Positions 1 through 10,400 of a DNA stretch of 25,924 bases are shown here, piece after piece. This stretch comes from Perkinsus chesapeaki. Lineage: Eukaryota; Perkinsozoa; Perkinsida; Perkinsidae. Numbering within the stretch: the stretch's first letter is position 1; the number at the start of each line of letters is the position of its first letter. The notes under the pieces were generated by a model that saw nothing but the letters and a program-made list of their open reading frames with translations, searched no databases and had not been told where the DNA came from. A program made the translations under genes and the position numbers. The stretch is taken from the NCBI GenBank assembly GCA_013115145.1, contig JAAPAO010000515.1, positions 1-25,924 on the forward strand, read 5' to 3'.

Positions 1-440
1 CGTCGGGCCGTTTCTCCTAGAGGGGCGGAGCGATGTAAAATATACAGTGACATTATCTTCATATGCCCTACAAGTCGTTTATCTTCAAACAGCCAGATGT
101 TATGATAACGTCTTTCACATCATTATTATAATTCTTGCAAGGGGAACGGTGTCAAATAGGCGCATTCCTCTCTACTGGAAGCGAACTGAGAGAAGGCGAA
201 ATGGCGAATAAACCTCAACGAAAGGGTTCTAGCAAGAAGTTAAAGCTGGTTAACTTGTCGATTGCGAGGAAAACGGTATCGTTCTACCATCAGAAAGGAT
301 GAACTCATTATATATAGCAACTAAAGTGTTGAACGGTATCACTTATTGTGCAAATTGTCTCCCTTTCCGCTCAGTTACTAGCATTGTACTAGGAACACGG
401 TATTAGCCTATTCTCGTCAGTTGTCACGTTGCCTTGTATA
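1..440. other. 5' flanking region of the phosphohexomutase gene
   Basis: No gene is recognised here. A 33-codon basic ORF (201-302, +) begins ATGGCGAATAAACC; it has no recognisable family and may be chance or a leader exon. AT-rich tracts near 305-315 could be promoter elements. I found no relict of a dinoflagellate-type spliced leader upstream of the next gene's ATG, so nothing directly shows trans-splicing. Confidence 0.3.
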
Positions 441-2222
441 ATGTCCTCACCATTGGAGCATTGGCTATCTCTAGATTTTGACCAAGCTACTCGGGAAGAA
501 GCCTCCAACTTCTCCCCTGAAGATGTCACCAATCATTTGAACCCCAACAAACGGCTTACTTTCGGCACTGCTGGTTTGCGTGCTCGAATGGGGGCTGGAT
601 TTGATCGTATGAATTGTCTCACGGTCATGCAAGCAAGTCAGGGTATTTGTATGTATTTGTTGTCTACCTACGGTGAAGATGCGTTGAAAGAGAAAGGTGT
701 CGTTATTGGCTACGATGGTCGTCATAATTCTCGCAAGTTCGCCCATGTCGCGGCGGCCGTGTTCATCTCTAAAGGTGGTAAAGTGTATTTATTCGATAAA
801 TCGACTACATGCACCCCTTTCACCCCATATCTTGTCAAGCGTAATGACTGCCTTTGTGGTGCCCAAGTTACTGCATCCCATAACCCCAAGGACGACAATG
901 GTTTTAAAGTTTATGCTCGTAACGGCGCTCAAATTGCGCCTCCGGTTGATGAAGAAATCGCCGAGAAAATTGCCGATAATTTGACACCGTGGAAGGACGC
1001 TTTGGACTTGCTTGACTTGCACGATACTGGTTTGCTTAAGAGCAATCTCGCCGTAATTGAGCCCTTTGATGATGTCTTTAAGTCATATATGGATCGCATA
1101 ACCGGTGAGCTTTGTCGGCTACCTGAGTTGAACAAAAACTGTCAACTTACGTATGTGTACACTGCAATGCACGGTGTCGGTCTCCCCTTTACTACTGGTT
1201 TAATTAAACACTTTGGTTTCCCTGAAGGAACGGTTTCGGTGTTAGAGAGCCAAGCACTGCCAGATCCCGAGTTCCCCACGGTTAAGTTCCCTAATCCTGA
1301 AGAGAAGGGCGCTCTCGATCTTGCTCTAGCAGAAGCCAAACAAGTCGATGCTGATTACGTGATTGCTAACGACCCTGATGCTGACAGGTTTACTGCATGC
1401 GAGAAGCAAGCTGATGGTACTTGGCATCAATTCAGCGGTGACGAGCTCGGTGTGTTATTTGGTGATTGGCAGATTCTCATGGCACATAAGAGAGGGGTGC
1501 CTGCTGAGAACTGCCTTACACTTGCCTCGACTGTATCTTCTAAGATGCTTGCGGCCTTGACCAAATACTATTGTGGCACGTTTGTCGACACCTTAACTGG
1601 TTTCAAGTGGTTGGCTAACACCTCTCTCAAGATGACGGCTGAAGATCCCGACTTGGTCCACTGCCTCGCGTACGAGGAGGCCATCGGTTATGCCTTGACC
1701 ATGACAGTTCCCGACAAGGATGGTGTTAGTGCCGCTGCGGTGTGGTGCGAGATGTCCAACTATTGGCGTGTCACAAAGGGCTTAAGTATGAATCAAAGGC
1801 TTGAGCAAATTCGACAAACTGTGGGTTATTTTGTCACTGACAACGGTTATTATATCTGCTCTGATCCGAAGGTCATGAAGGCAATCTTCGACGAGTTCCG
1901 CAATAATGGCGAGTATAAGAAGAATCTTGGCGCTCACGGTATCGCCAGTATCCGTGACGTTACTCTAGGGTATGATTCTAGAATGGTTGGTAAGAAGAGC
2001 ACATTGCCTGTGACGCCGAATGATCAAATGATTACTGTATACTTCGATAATGATGCCATTGTGACTTTGCGTGGCTCCGGCACCGAACCAAAGCTGAAGT
2101 ACTACGCTGAATTGAGAGATCTCGAAAGCACGGAAAAAGCCAGAAGTCGCTTGGCTGGTGTAATGAAAGATGTTGATGAGTTTTTCCTACAACCACAAAA
2201 GTACGGTTTGACCAGACGATAA
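441..2222 (+). CDS. PGM2: PGM2-type phosphoglucomutase / phosphopentomutase
   Basis: This encodes a 593-residue alpha-D-phosphohexomutase, expected to interconvert hexose (or pentose) 1- and 6(5)-phosphates in the cytosol by passing a phosphate through an active-site serine. Seen directly: an N-terminal FGTAGLRA substrate motif near residue 45; the catalytic-serine loop TASHNPKDDNGFKVY with Ser146; the magnesium loop DPDADR at 311-316; the sugar-specificity loop EEAIGY from 412; and the C-terminal phosphate-binding loop RGSGTEPKLKYY from 544. The NGAQI and DKDGVSAA stretches favour the PGM2/PGM2L1 branch over PGM1. The frame is open from 429, but that triplet is TTG; the first ATG is at 441 and gives a normal family start. 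All domains and key residues are present, with no intron and a TAA stop. Substrate preference (glucose versus ribose phosphate) cannot be settled from sequence. Confidence 0.95.
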   Translation: MSSPLEHWLSLDFDQATREEASNFSPEDVTNHLNPNKRLTFGTAGLRARMGAGFDRMNCLTVMQASQGICMYLLSTYGEDALKEKGVVIGYDGRHNSRKFAHVAAAVFISKGGKVYLFDKSTTCTPFTPYLVKRNDCLCGAQVTASHNPKDDNGFKVYARNGAQIAPPVDEEIAEKIADNLTPWKDALDLLDLHDTGLLKSNLAVIEPFDDVFKSYMDRITGELCRLPELNKNCQLTYVYTAMHGVGLPFTTGLIKHFGFPEGTVSVLESQALPDPEFPTVKFPNPEEKGALDLALAEAKQVDADYVIANDPDADRFTACEKQADGTWHQFSGDELGVLFGDWQILMAHKRGVPAENCLTLASTVSSKMLAALTKYYCGTFVDTLTGFKWLANTSLKMTAEDPDLVHCLAYEEAIGYALTMTVPDKDGVSAAAVWCEMSNYWRVTKGLSMNQRLEQIRQTVGYFVTDNGYYICSDPKVMKAIFDEFRNNGEYKKNLGAHGIASIRDVTLGYDSRMVGKKSTLPVTPNDQMITVYFDNDAIVTLRGSGTEPKLKYYAELRDLESTEKARSRLAGVMKDVDEFFLQPQKYGLTRR

Positions 2223-2681
2223 TTGCTTAGTGTCCTTTTGCATAGATTTTTATAAGTGTTACACAGTGTTTTCAAGTTGGTCAAAGATAGTGCGTTTTCG
2301 CAAGTCTAAGTAACTCAAGGGGATTTCAGTCATAACTATTCAGAACATTAAGCCACAACTGTTGTGTGAGGCTTACTCATAATCAGCAAATTTGGACAAG
2401 TCCGCCCGTGGCGCAGCGCCACCGTTATATTACCGAACATCATAGAGAACTTATCTACCGTGGCAGGCTCTGTGGGGAGCCTCTGTTTATTGTAACCCTT
2501 CTATGCGTCATAGGTTTGTTGATCAGTGATGCTAAGGATGTAGGAAGCAGTATCAAGCAACATGGACGGCTTGCCGCAGGAAGCGAGACAGGCTCCATTG
2601 GAGCTGCGCCAGGCGCGTATCACGTCTCCGGGGGGCGACGGCAACCGAAGCCGCCTCCAAGCAAATATATTTGTTCGCAAA
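2223..2681. other. Spacer between phosphohexomutase and subtilase-like gene
   Basis: A 459-bp spacer. An ATG at 2562 is in frame with the downstream CDS and would add 40 residues (MDGLPQEARQ...), proline/arginine rich and unlike a protein N-terminus. I treat it as 5' UTR because the ATG at 2682 gives a clean signal peptide. Another open frame over 2366-2731 has no family resemblance. Confidence 0.4.
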
Positions 2682-4124
2682 ATGTTATTCACGTCATTTT
2701 GTACTATCATTGCTCTTGCCAGTGCTCGTAAGAGCCTCTCGGGCAGAGTATTGGTCCTCATCGAGCAGAAGGGTGGTGTTGTCTCTCAATCTACTACCAT
2801 CGGTGTAAGCAAGGTCCCAGCGATGGCCAGAGAGAATGGCTTTGTTGTTCCCAAAGCCCTCCAAGAGATTGAGGCTTATCTAGAGAACTCGGCTCAGGTT
2901 GAAAGTATCCCTAATCTTGGCATTGAGATAGTTAGCAGTGCACCTGTTAGCAGTGATATCTGTGAATACTTGATGGAGGCCAAGAAGCATATCGGTGATT
3001 TCGAGGTTCATTGCCACGAGGAGCTCACCCTCCACATCGATGAAACTACTGTCGGTCGCTCACTGGCTGCGGACTTAAACGTCACTGACCCATTTGCTCC
3101 ACAGCAGAAGGCTTTCGAGCAGATGAACATGAGACGTTTTTGGGAACTAACTGATGGTCTTGCTGCCCCGGTTTCTGTTGCTATATTTGACAATGGTGTC
3201 GACTACTACTCTTACGACATTCGTAATAGATTCGTCATCCGCAAGAAAGGCTATAACACTATTAACTCTTCATTGTCATCATTGCCTGATGGTGGTTCAG
3301 GATTCGGTACAAGAGCCGCATCGATTATAGCCGCCGAAAGAAACAACAGTTACGGTATGGCTGGCGTCAGTGATAATGCTAGACTGTTCTCCATGAAGGT
3401 CCTTACTAATGATAGCACCCGTTACAACACTGAAGCTCATATACTCGAAGGCTTTGCCGTTGCTGTACAATATAAAATCGACGTTATCTATCTGAGATCT
3501 GCTTGGCTACCAACAACTTCTTCATCTCGGGCTCTCTATCAGAAGGCTGTTGAGGCATTTGCTGCCAGTGGTGGTATTATTGTCGTCTCTGCTGGAGACA
3601 ACGGCGTTGTGTCGCCTTGGTATCCTTGCCGTATTGAGCACCCCCAACTCCTCTGTGTTGCTGCTCTTGATGATAAGAACCCTGCTCAATTGTGGAGGTC
3701 ATCGAACTATGGCCCCCCAGTCGCTGTCGCCGCCCCAGGTGTTATGTTATCTTATAATTTCACTAGCGACTCATTCGATACTACTCGAGGCACCTACGTT
3801 TCTGCAGCTTTTACAGCAGGAGTTGCAGCTACCCTGCGCGGTCTTGGTATCAGCTCTGCAAACATTACGGATATTATTCGTTTAACCGCAGAGCCACTCG
3901 ACGATGAGGACTACGATAAGGTCACTGATGGTGCTATCGATCCTGTCACTGCTGCCGAGGCTGCTATTTTGACTGCTGGGCCTATTGCAGAAGCGGAGTT
4001 GCTCACTTTCGGCGAACGATTCCGTGCTGCTGCGAGACGTGGGCCTAGGGCCTTCCAAGAAGTCGCCAGAGCGTTTGCTAGATGTAGAATGAGAATTGCT
4101 AAGTATAAGGAGCTAACCCAGTGA
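2682..4124 (+). CDS. Secreted subtilase-fold protein with degenerate catalytic residues (predicted pseudoprotease)
   Basis: A 480-residue protein of the S8 subtilase fold. Seen: a signal peptide MLFTSFCTIIALASA followed by a propeptide-like region (about 20-130), then the catalytic-domain framework. The Asp motif is kept (AIFDNGVDYYSYDI, Asp170). The His motif, normally HGTHVAG, reads FGTRAAS (Phe208). The oxyanion motif, normally AGN, reads AGD (Asp306). The Ser motif, normally GTSMAAPHVAG, reads GTYVSAAFTAG (Tyr372). Family knowledge: without the His, Ser and oxyanion Asn a subtilase cannot cleave peptides. The frame is intact, with conserved flanking motifs (GMAGV, KVL, VAAPG), so the fold is probably still selected. 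Inferred roles are a secreted decoy, inhibitor or binding protein. The tail after about residue 440 is helical and basic. It is intronless with a TGA stop. An earlier in-frame ATG at 2562 is less likely. Confidence 0.88.
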   Translation: MLFTSFCTIIALASARKSLSGRVLVLIEQKGGVVSQSTTIGVSKVPAMARENGFVVPKALQEIEAYLENSAQVESIPNLGIEIVSSAPVSSDICEYLMEAKKHIGDFEVHCHEELTLHIDETTVGRSLAADLNVTDPFAPQQKAFEQMNMRRFWELTDGLAAPVSVAIFDNGVDYYSYDIRNRFVIRKKGYNTINSSLSSLPDGGSGFGTRAASIIAAERNNSYGMAGVSDNARLFSMKVLTNDSTRYNTEAHILEGFAVAVQYKIDVIYLRSAWLPTTSSSRALYQKAVEAFAASGGIIVVSAGDNGVVSPWYPCRIEHPQLLCVAALDDKNPAQLWRSSNYGPPVAVAAPGVMLSYNFTSDSFDTTRGTYVSAAFTAGVAATLRGLGISSANITDIIRLTAEPLDDEDYDKVTDGAIDPVTAAEAAILTAGPIAEAELLTFGERFRAAARRGPRAFQEVARAFARCRMRIAKYKELTQ

Positions 4125-4482
4125 TCTCTCTTCAGCTTCATGTGGGCCTGCCTCTCTCGCTTAGGGAAGATCAATATCCCTCCAGTACAGCTGTCAACAG
4201 CGTTTTTGCTCTCAGTTTGAGAATATCATCTCATCTTTTCTTGATCACCAGGGAATTGACCGAGGCAGCCCCGTGGTCTTTCCCGAAACCAAACAGGAAA
4301 TATAGTTTCTTTCATATCGCTGAGTTAGCCTTAGTGAATTAGGAATCCTATGTAGCGTGTAACGTACTCAGTGTCGAAGTCGTTTTATTGGCGTGAGCTG
4401 TAATGATTACGTATCTTACGTTGATCTATTGTCAAGTACGGTCGATATGATATTATAGTAGCAGCAATATCCTATCAATCAA
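4125..4482. other. Intergenic spacer
   Basis: 358 bp between the subtilase-like stop and the CFAP57 start. An open frame over 4121-4342 (+) has no family resemblance. No repeat or RNA gene was recognised. It presumably holds the 3' end of one gene and the promoter of the next. Confidence 0.4.
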
Positions 4483-7400
4483 ATGCCACTACACAAAGAT
4501 TCTCTGAGGATGTGCGACACTATCGGACTTCTCAATACGCATTGCCGTGATAACCTTATCGCTGTGGATAAGAATAGAATCCTGTATACGACCGCCACAA
4601 ACGTCGTGAGTGTTACTGCTTTCCCTGGCCCTTTCGATTCCTCGCTTAAGGTGCTATACGACACGGTTGCCGGAAAGCCTGTCGCTTTCTCCAGAAACTT
4701 ACCGATAGAAATGAGTGTTCGTAAAGGGTCTCTGAAAGCAGCAGCGGGAGAGCCCTCACAACATGTGTGGAGGTAAAGGCACATTTCACTTGATAAAGCT
4801 GCTTGCAGACAACTTCGACCTTGGATACCGCTTCCTTGCGATTGGAGAGCCCCTCAACGGGAGCCGTGCAGTTGACAGCGCTGTCCTTTTCCAGAAGGCA
4901 ATACACATTGATATTGCCAATACGTAGTGTTAACTTCAGAGCCAAAGTTGCCTTTCTCGCCGAGTTCTTCCCGACCTCCGGCAACAGCAGAGTTAGCATT
5001 CTGTCCGTGACAGACCATCTTGAGACACTAGCCGTGACATTTGTCCCAGCAAAGCGTATTGGTGAGAACCTCGCCTACCGCCTCTGCATCACCTGAGAGC
5101 TTCAGTTCTTGCGTGCTTCACAGAAGACGCTCGCCATGTTATTTGCTACGGTGAAGGAAGCGAATCTTCAAGTCTCTTATGTTGGCGTTGGCCAGTTGCC
5201 ATCATTTCAGATGATGCCAGTAGAGGTTGGACAAGATAGAGCATTTTGTGCTTACAAATAACTCTTTTGCAGGTGCCAGCTCACTCAGAAATATCGTATC
5301 ATCGCGTGGTATAGTCGGAAACCACTCCCTCAATCCTTCCACGGAGATAATGGGCTTAGATGTCTGCCCTAAAAAGCAAGCATACTGTTAGCTAAGCCTT
5401 TGATAGGGATGATCCCTCAGGTTTAAGGGCTCCAACGGTGAAGTCCTCTATTATGCAACTGTCACTGGGGTGAAATATGTTAGGATTTGCGAAGTTTGCC
5501 TTCAACCATCTGCACTGGATAGAAATGCAACAAGCGGGGCATCTCTTTGGGCATCAGTCTCCTCTGGATTCAATAAGAACCTCGATAATGGCGGTCCAGT
5601 CGAGTTCAGGGAGCTTGAGGGAATGCTGCCCTTCAAGTTTGAGCGAAGTGACGCGGGAGAGCATCAAGATTGCCGATTGGCCGGTCAGATATGTGGTTTG
5701 TTGATTGCTGTTGGATACAAGTATTAAAAGACCAATCCAAGCTATATTATGCAATAATATTAACTTCGGAGGTGAGGATCGACTTACTGGACACACATAT
5801 TATATATTAAACCAGAACGATGTCTCAGGGCGTTCTACTTTCTTTCGACACTGAACGTGATCTGGCCTCGGTCGTGCTTGATTGCGGAGAGCTTGCTCAG
5901 TCAAGTGCTGCACAGAGACCACCAGACCAAACGGAGAGTGATATGGACTATCGTCAACTCCTCATCACCGTCATAGGGACGGCCACTGAAAACATACACT
6001 TCACTCGCGTAGTCACTGGAGGGACACCAGGCAGCTTCATTGTTGGTGGCAGCGCTGGTTGTGTAAGCCGGATACACGTCCCTGTGAAAACATGATACTG
6101 TATAGGTTATGCTGTTCACTGCTACACTCACTGACCGAGAGACTGAGAGCCCTCGTCATCCCAGTGTGGGACCACCCAAAAGCCATGCTGGAATGAGCTC
6201 CATTTCTACTGCGGCTTGGAGCTGTAAGGTATCACCTTGCAGACGGCGGTACGCGTGATACCATCAGCTTTGCCACACGCAACACGAAGCTCGTCCGGTC
6301 CGGCCTCGCTGCTTCCTAGTCCCAATGCGGAGATTTCGATCAGCCTGCATTGCACGGGCGTCTATTGGATACCTGGGTCGGGTCGCACGCTTCTCTCGGC
6401 GACAATATGGGTAGGTAGATATACGATAAGGTTTAGGAGCCGTTAGTGGTCAGGGTGGTCAGGAGGTGAGCAAGAGTGAGGGAGACAGGAAAGTTTTGTG
6501 TGCTGCTTTGAGCCATCGTTTGTCCATTAGGCAAAGAGAATGGAGGAAGTGTTTTAAAGGAAAGAGGCGACGAACGCATATATCTTTATGTAGGTCGGGT
6601 TGTGATTGGATCACACAACGATTCGCCACAACATGACTCCACGGTAACGATACGACTTGACTTGATAACAAAACCATAACTAAAGCGTGACAGAACTGAC
6701 AGTGCTGGTGGAATTAAGCCTCGCAATGGTAAAAGGTATACAGCAAGTACCGTCATGGCTCAGCGGCAACCGGCGGCATTGGAGAGGAGGCAGCTACGGA
6801 GCTAACAAGCAGAAAGATACTGTAAGTGTCGAAGCTGATGTTGAGCTGACAATACAACTGAACGATTAAAGACGCGGGGCGTAGAGGAAATGTCAAGTCG
6901 AAATGTTAAGAATACGCGACCAAACATGTCGCATGGATATCTCATTATCTCCCCAACTGGTACGTTGGAAAAGTTTTAACATTTAACACCAAAGACACAT
7001 GAATGGGCCCTCGATTCAGGAGCAAGCTTGGAATGAAACCCCCGCAAGCTGTTCTGGAGACTATGGAGGAAGAGTCTGATTCCGACGATGACACTGAAGG
7101 CTCAGACAGAGATACTCATTATTCATCCTTGAACCAGAAGGTATCATCACGACTTGGTGCTCATGGACGGGATTTCGCTGCTTTCTGTTCGCATATGACG
7201 TTTCTACACTTGGTGTTACTCTGAACTTGAGAGCAATTCTGAGCCATAGTCTAAAGATGGGCAATGCAGGGTGATCTCTGTATGCTCTAACCTGTGCATA
7301 TAATTGCATATAGGTGAAGTCGTACGACATTATTGTCATGACCCCCAAAGATGCTCCAAGCTCGGACGAGAAGACCGAAGAACAACGTGAGCACCCATAT

Positions 7401-10400
7401 AGCCTTTATGGAAGAGTAGCTATCATAAGCAATTATATCGGATTGCGAAGTGTATAGTTGTAAAAATACAACTTGAAACACTTGTGACAATTTCTAGACC
7501 AGGATGCCTGAGCTAGGAGTTCCCGGCCATGCTGTTTCTAAAGTAGCTCTACCGCTAACCTGTCAGACTATTCGAATACTTCTTTCCTGCCACTCTGGCC
7601 AACGGGTTACCATCGCAGAAGGATACGTGGGATTTCATGCGCATCAACAACGAGTATGGTTGCTACCATAGCCGATGACTCAACCGTAAGATACTTCCAC
7701 AATACATTAATTATCGTAATATGGCCGATAGGATTGAACTACTATAATTGCACTCGGTATACATTATTATATATAATCCTTAGTCCTCACTGCTGTCTAG
7801 GAGTTAATTCAGCGGTCTCTGGGGGATCTGGCTTCGCGTAGTTGTCTACCACAGGCGGCTCACAATAGGCGGGTGTACTGTTTGAGTTTAATATTCCTCT
7901 CTGGTACTAACACTTTGATCATCATGCGGTCCGTAGCTTGTGGTCATTCCGGCTACAAGACATGCTTGAATAACTTTACCAGTCATCGAGTCTTCCCTGC
8001 CATCCTTGGGAGGCTCCAATGGTATCCAAGTCACCGAGGTCTAATGCGTGATTGTCAGATAAGAGTTTGGAGAATCTGTTCGGATCCGCCAGAGACTCAC
8101 GCGGGGTAAAATAGACCACCAACCGTCATACGCGTCCTGCAGGCCTCGGCTCGAAACTGATATGCTTACGCAGCTTCCACAATCACCAAAACCGATTGCG
8201 GTGTCGCTGCATCCACTGGGGTTGCAAATGGCCGTGGTAGAGCGCGCGATGACGAATCTGTAGAGCTGCATCCCAGTTATTCTCGGATCAAAGACTGCGT
8301 GTTTACTACGTCTGTTCACCTAGCAACATTAAGCCGGCCCTGGATATACCTTTATCTCAATGCAGCGCCGGTAGTGGTTCTTACGGATCGGGTCGTAACA
8401 ACTCATTAGATGGGCATGCTCTACGGTAAAGCTCGTCGGTGCCCCCAAATGTAGCGTTTAGCAGTTACTCTCCTTGTGGTATGGTTATCGCTGTTGGAGC
8501 AGGAAACACAGTGATCTTAATTAACCCCTTTGGACAGGATAAAGTCGTGGGATGGTTTCGGTCAATAGCTCCTTCTCGGTATCGATGTTCAGATCTTGAG
8601 CCTTTTGTCTGGGCATTTGTCGACCATCACTGACGTGAGGTTCTCGCCTGATGGAGCCAGGATCGCCAGCTGTGGGATTGATGGGTGTATCTACTCTTGG
8701 GCATGTGGGAGAACGCTAAACTGTGGCCTTCCTGTCAATTTGCACAGATGACCGTAGCGACTGTGATAAGACCACAAGAGAAATTGAACACATTTCGAAG
8801 GGGAGACGGTAAGATACTGAAATCCTAATGGATCCAAATCGTCTGAGACGTGTTAGGTACCTTGAACTTAACTACTATAAGGGTCATATAGTGACATTAG
8901 AAGAGAACAGCGAGCTGACCATCTTTTCGGTCAATGGTCGCTCACTCACACCTATAGGTTGTATAACCAGTACAGCAATCCCATAGCGGTTCTCGTAAGG
9001 TCGTTTATGTGCGGATGAAGCACGCAGCGCTGGCAATTTTGCGACCTTCACAGTTGACGTGAATGGGGTGATAGCAATCGGTAAACGGAAGATTTAGTTC
9101 AGCTAAGATTCATACATCTCAGGGACGAGCGCTGGTACAGTGGTGCTCGTTCATAGCGATTGGAACCGAAAATCGAGCTCATCGAGCGGGGAGAAGGAGG
9201 CCGTTGTAAAAGTGCTTTGCGAAGTACCCCTCCATTCACAGCCGATTACAAGGTAGGCAGTCGTATGGCCTTCGGCAATGTATAAGTACTTGATACCTAC
9301 ACTAGAAATATCCTCACCGATTCGAAGTCGTATTGGACTCAGCGTTAATCGCCCCCTTGAAACTCAACCTTTCGACCAAACCGCCGATCCTTACAGCGTC
9401 GCCACTTTAGCTTGGCATGCCATAAAGGACTGCTATTTACGGGCTGTGAAGGTGGAGTTCTGAGAACTACTTGGACGGGCTCGAGTGAAGTTGCGGTGGC
9501 ACCGCGCAACAGCGACGCTGGTAACCCTGCACTGGTTTATTCCCTCCTATCTGAGGCGTCTCAAGGTTCACCTGTCATACCAGCCAAAGATGCTCGAAGG
9601 ACATCGAAAGTCCTGAGAGAGAAAAAAACCGACTTGGAATCAAGAGTGATATACCTCGGAGGTAAGGAACAACAACGCAACCAAAAAGCTATATTAAAGT
9701 GTGCTTCAAGGGACAGAGACTCGAAAACCAGCAGGAAGCCCATCAGAGCTCGGAACATATCGATCGGTCCGCCGCGGACTGTCCATGGATGACCTAAATA
9801 TTGTAGACGCTGACACAGCTGCTGGTGATCTGGAAGGCTCATACAGGTCATGCGATCGTACCTGGACGAGCGAATGGCCGAGATCGACGAGTTGAACGAG
9901 CGGGTAGCTCATATTCGAGCCGAGACCGAGTGGGCATATACTGAAAGAGTTGGTGAAACGACGAGTCAGATACACGTTGCAACAAAAAGACGCGGAGACA
10001 AAAGAAAAGCTACGGCTCGTTCAAGAGGCGAGCAATTCCGACTTTAAGGAACTTAAGGAAAAGTACTGTCATGTCTCTGCTGCCATGGCATAGTGAGAAT
10101 AGGTATACGGCATTGATTGAGAAGTTTGGTGAGGCACAGGGAAAAAGTGCCGTCGATCAAAGTGAACTTAATCGAGGATTTTCGAAGAGACTTGCTGACA
10201 CTGAGAAAGAGTATGCCGGCGGCAATCAACTACTCTCCACTTCCCAAACGGTCTATCATGTCCTGCAGATATGAGGATAAATTACGAATCCAATACGAGA
10301 GAGAAGAGAACCGAACGATGGAGATCGAGGAGGTAACGGGGATGATGATGACGCCTCGAAACCAATCGAGCAGTCGACTAGCTGGCGGAAGCTCACATGA

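Noticed and set aside
2300-2330. AACTCAAGG as a relict spliced leader upstream of the subtilase-like gene
   Set aside because: Only the final CTCAAG matches; the rest of the leader is absent, so chance is likely.
4479-4999. Minus-strand open frames of 101 and 117 codons
   Set aside because: They lie opposite CFAP57 exons that match WD repeats on the plus strand, so they are antisense shadows.
9890-10110. Apparent frameshifts suggesting a decayed coiled-coil gene
   Set aside because: GT-AG introns 9904-9949 and 10063-10102 restore the frame and the CFAP57 alignment, so no indel is needed.
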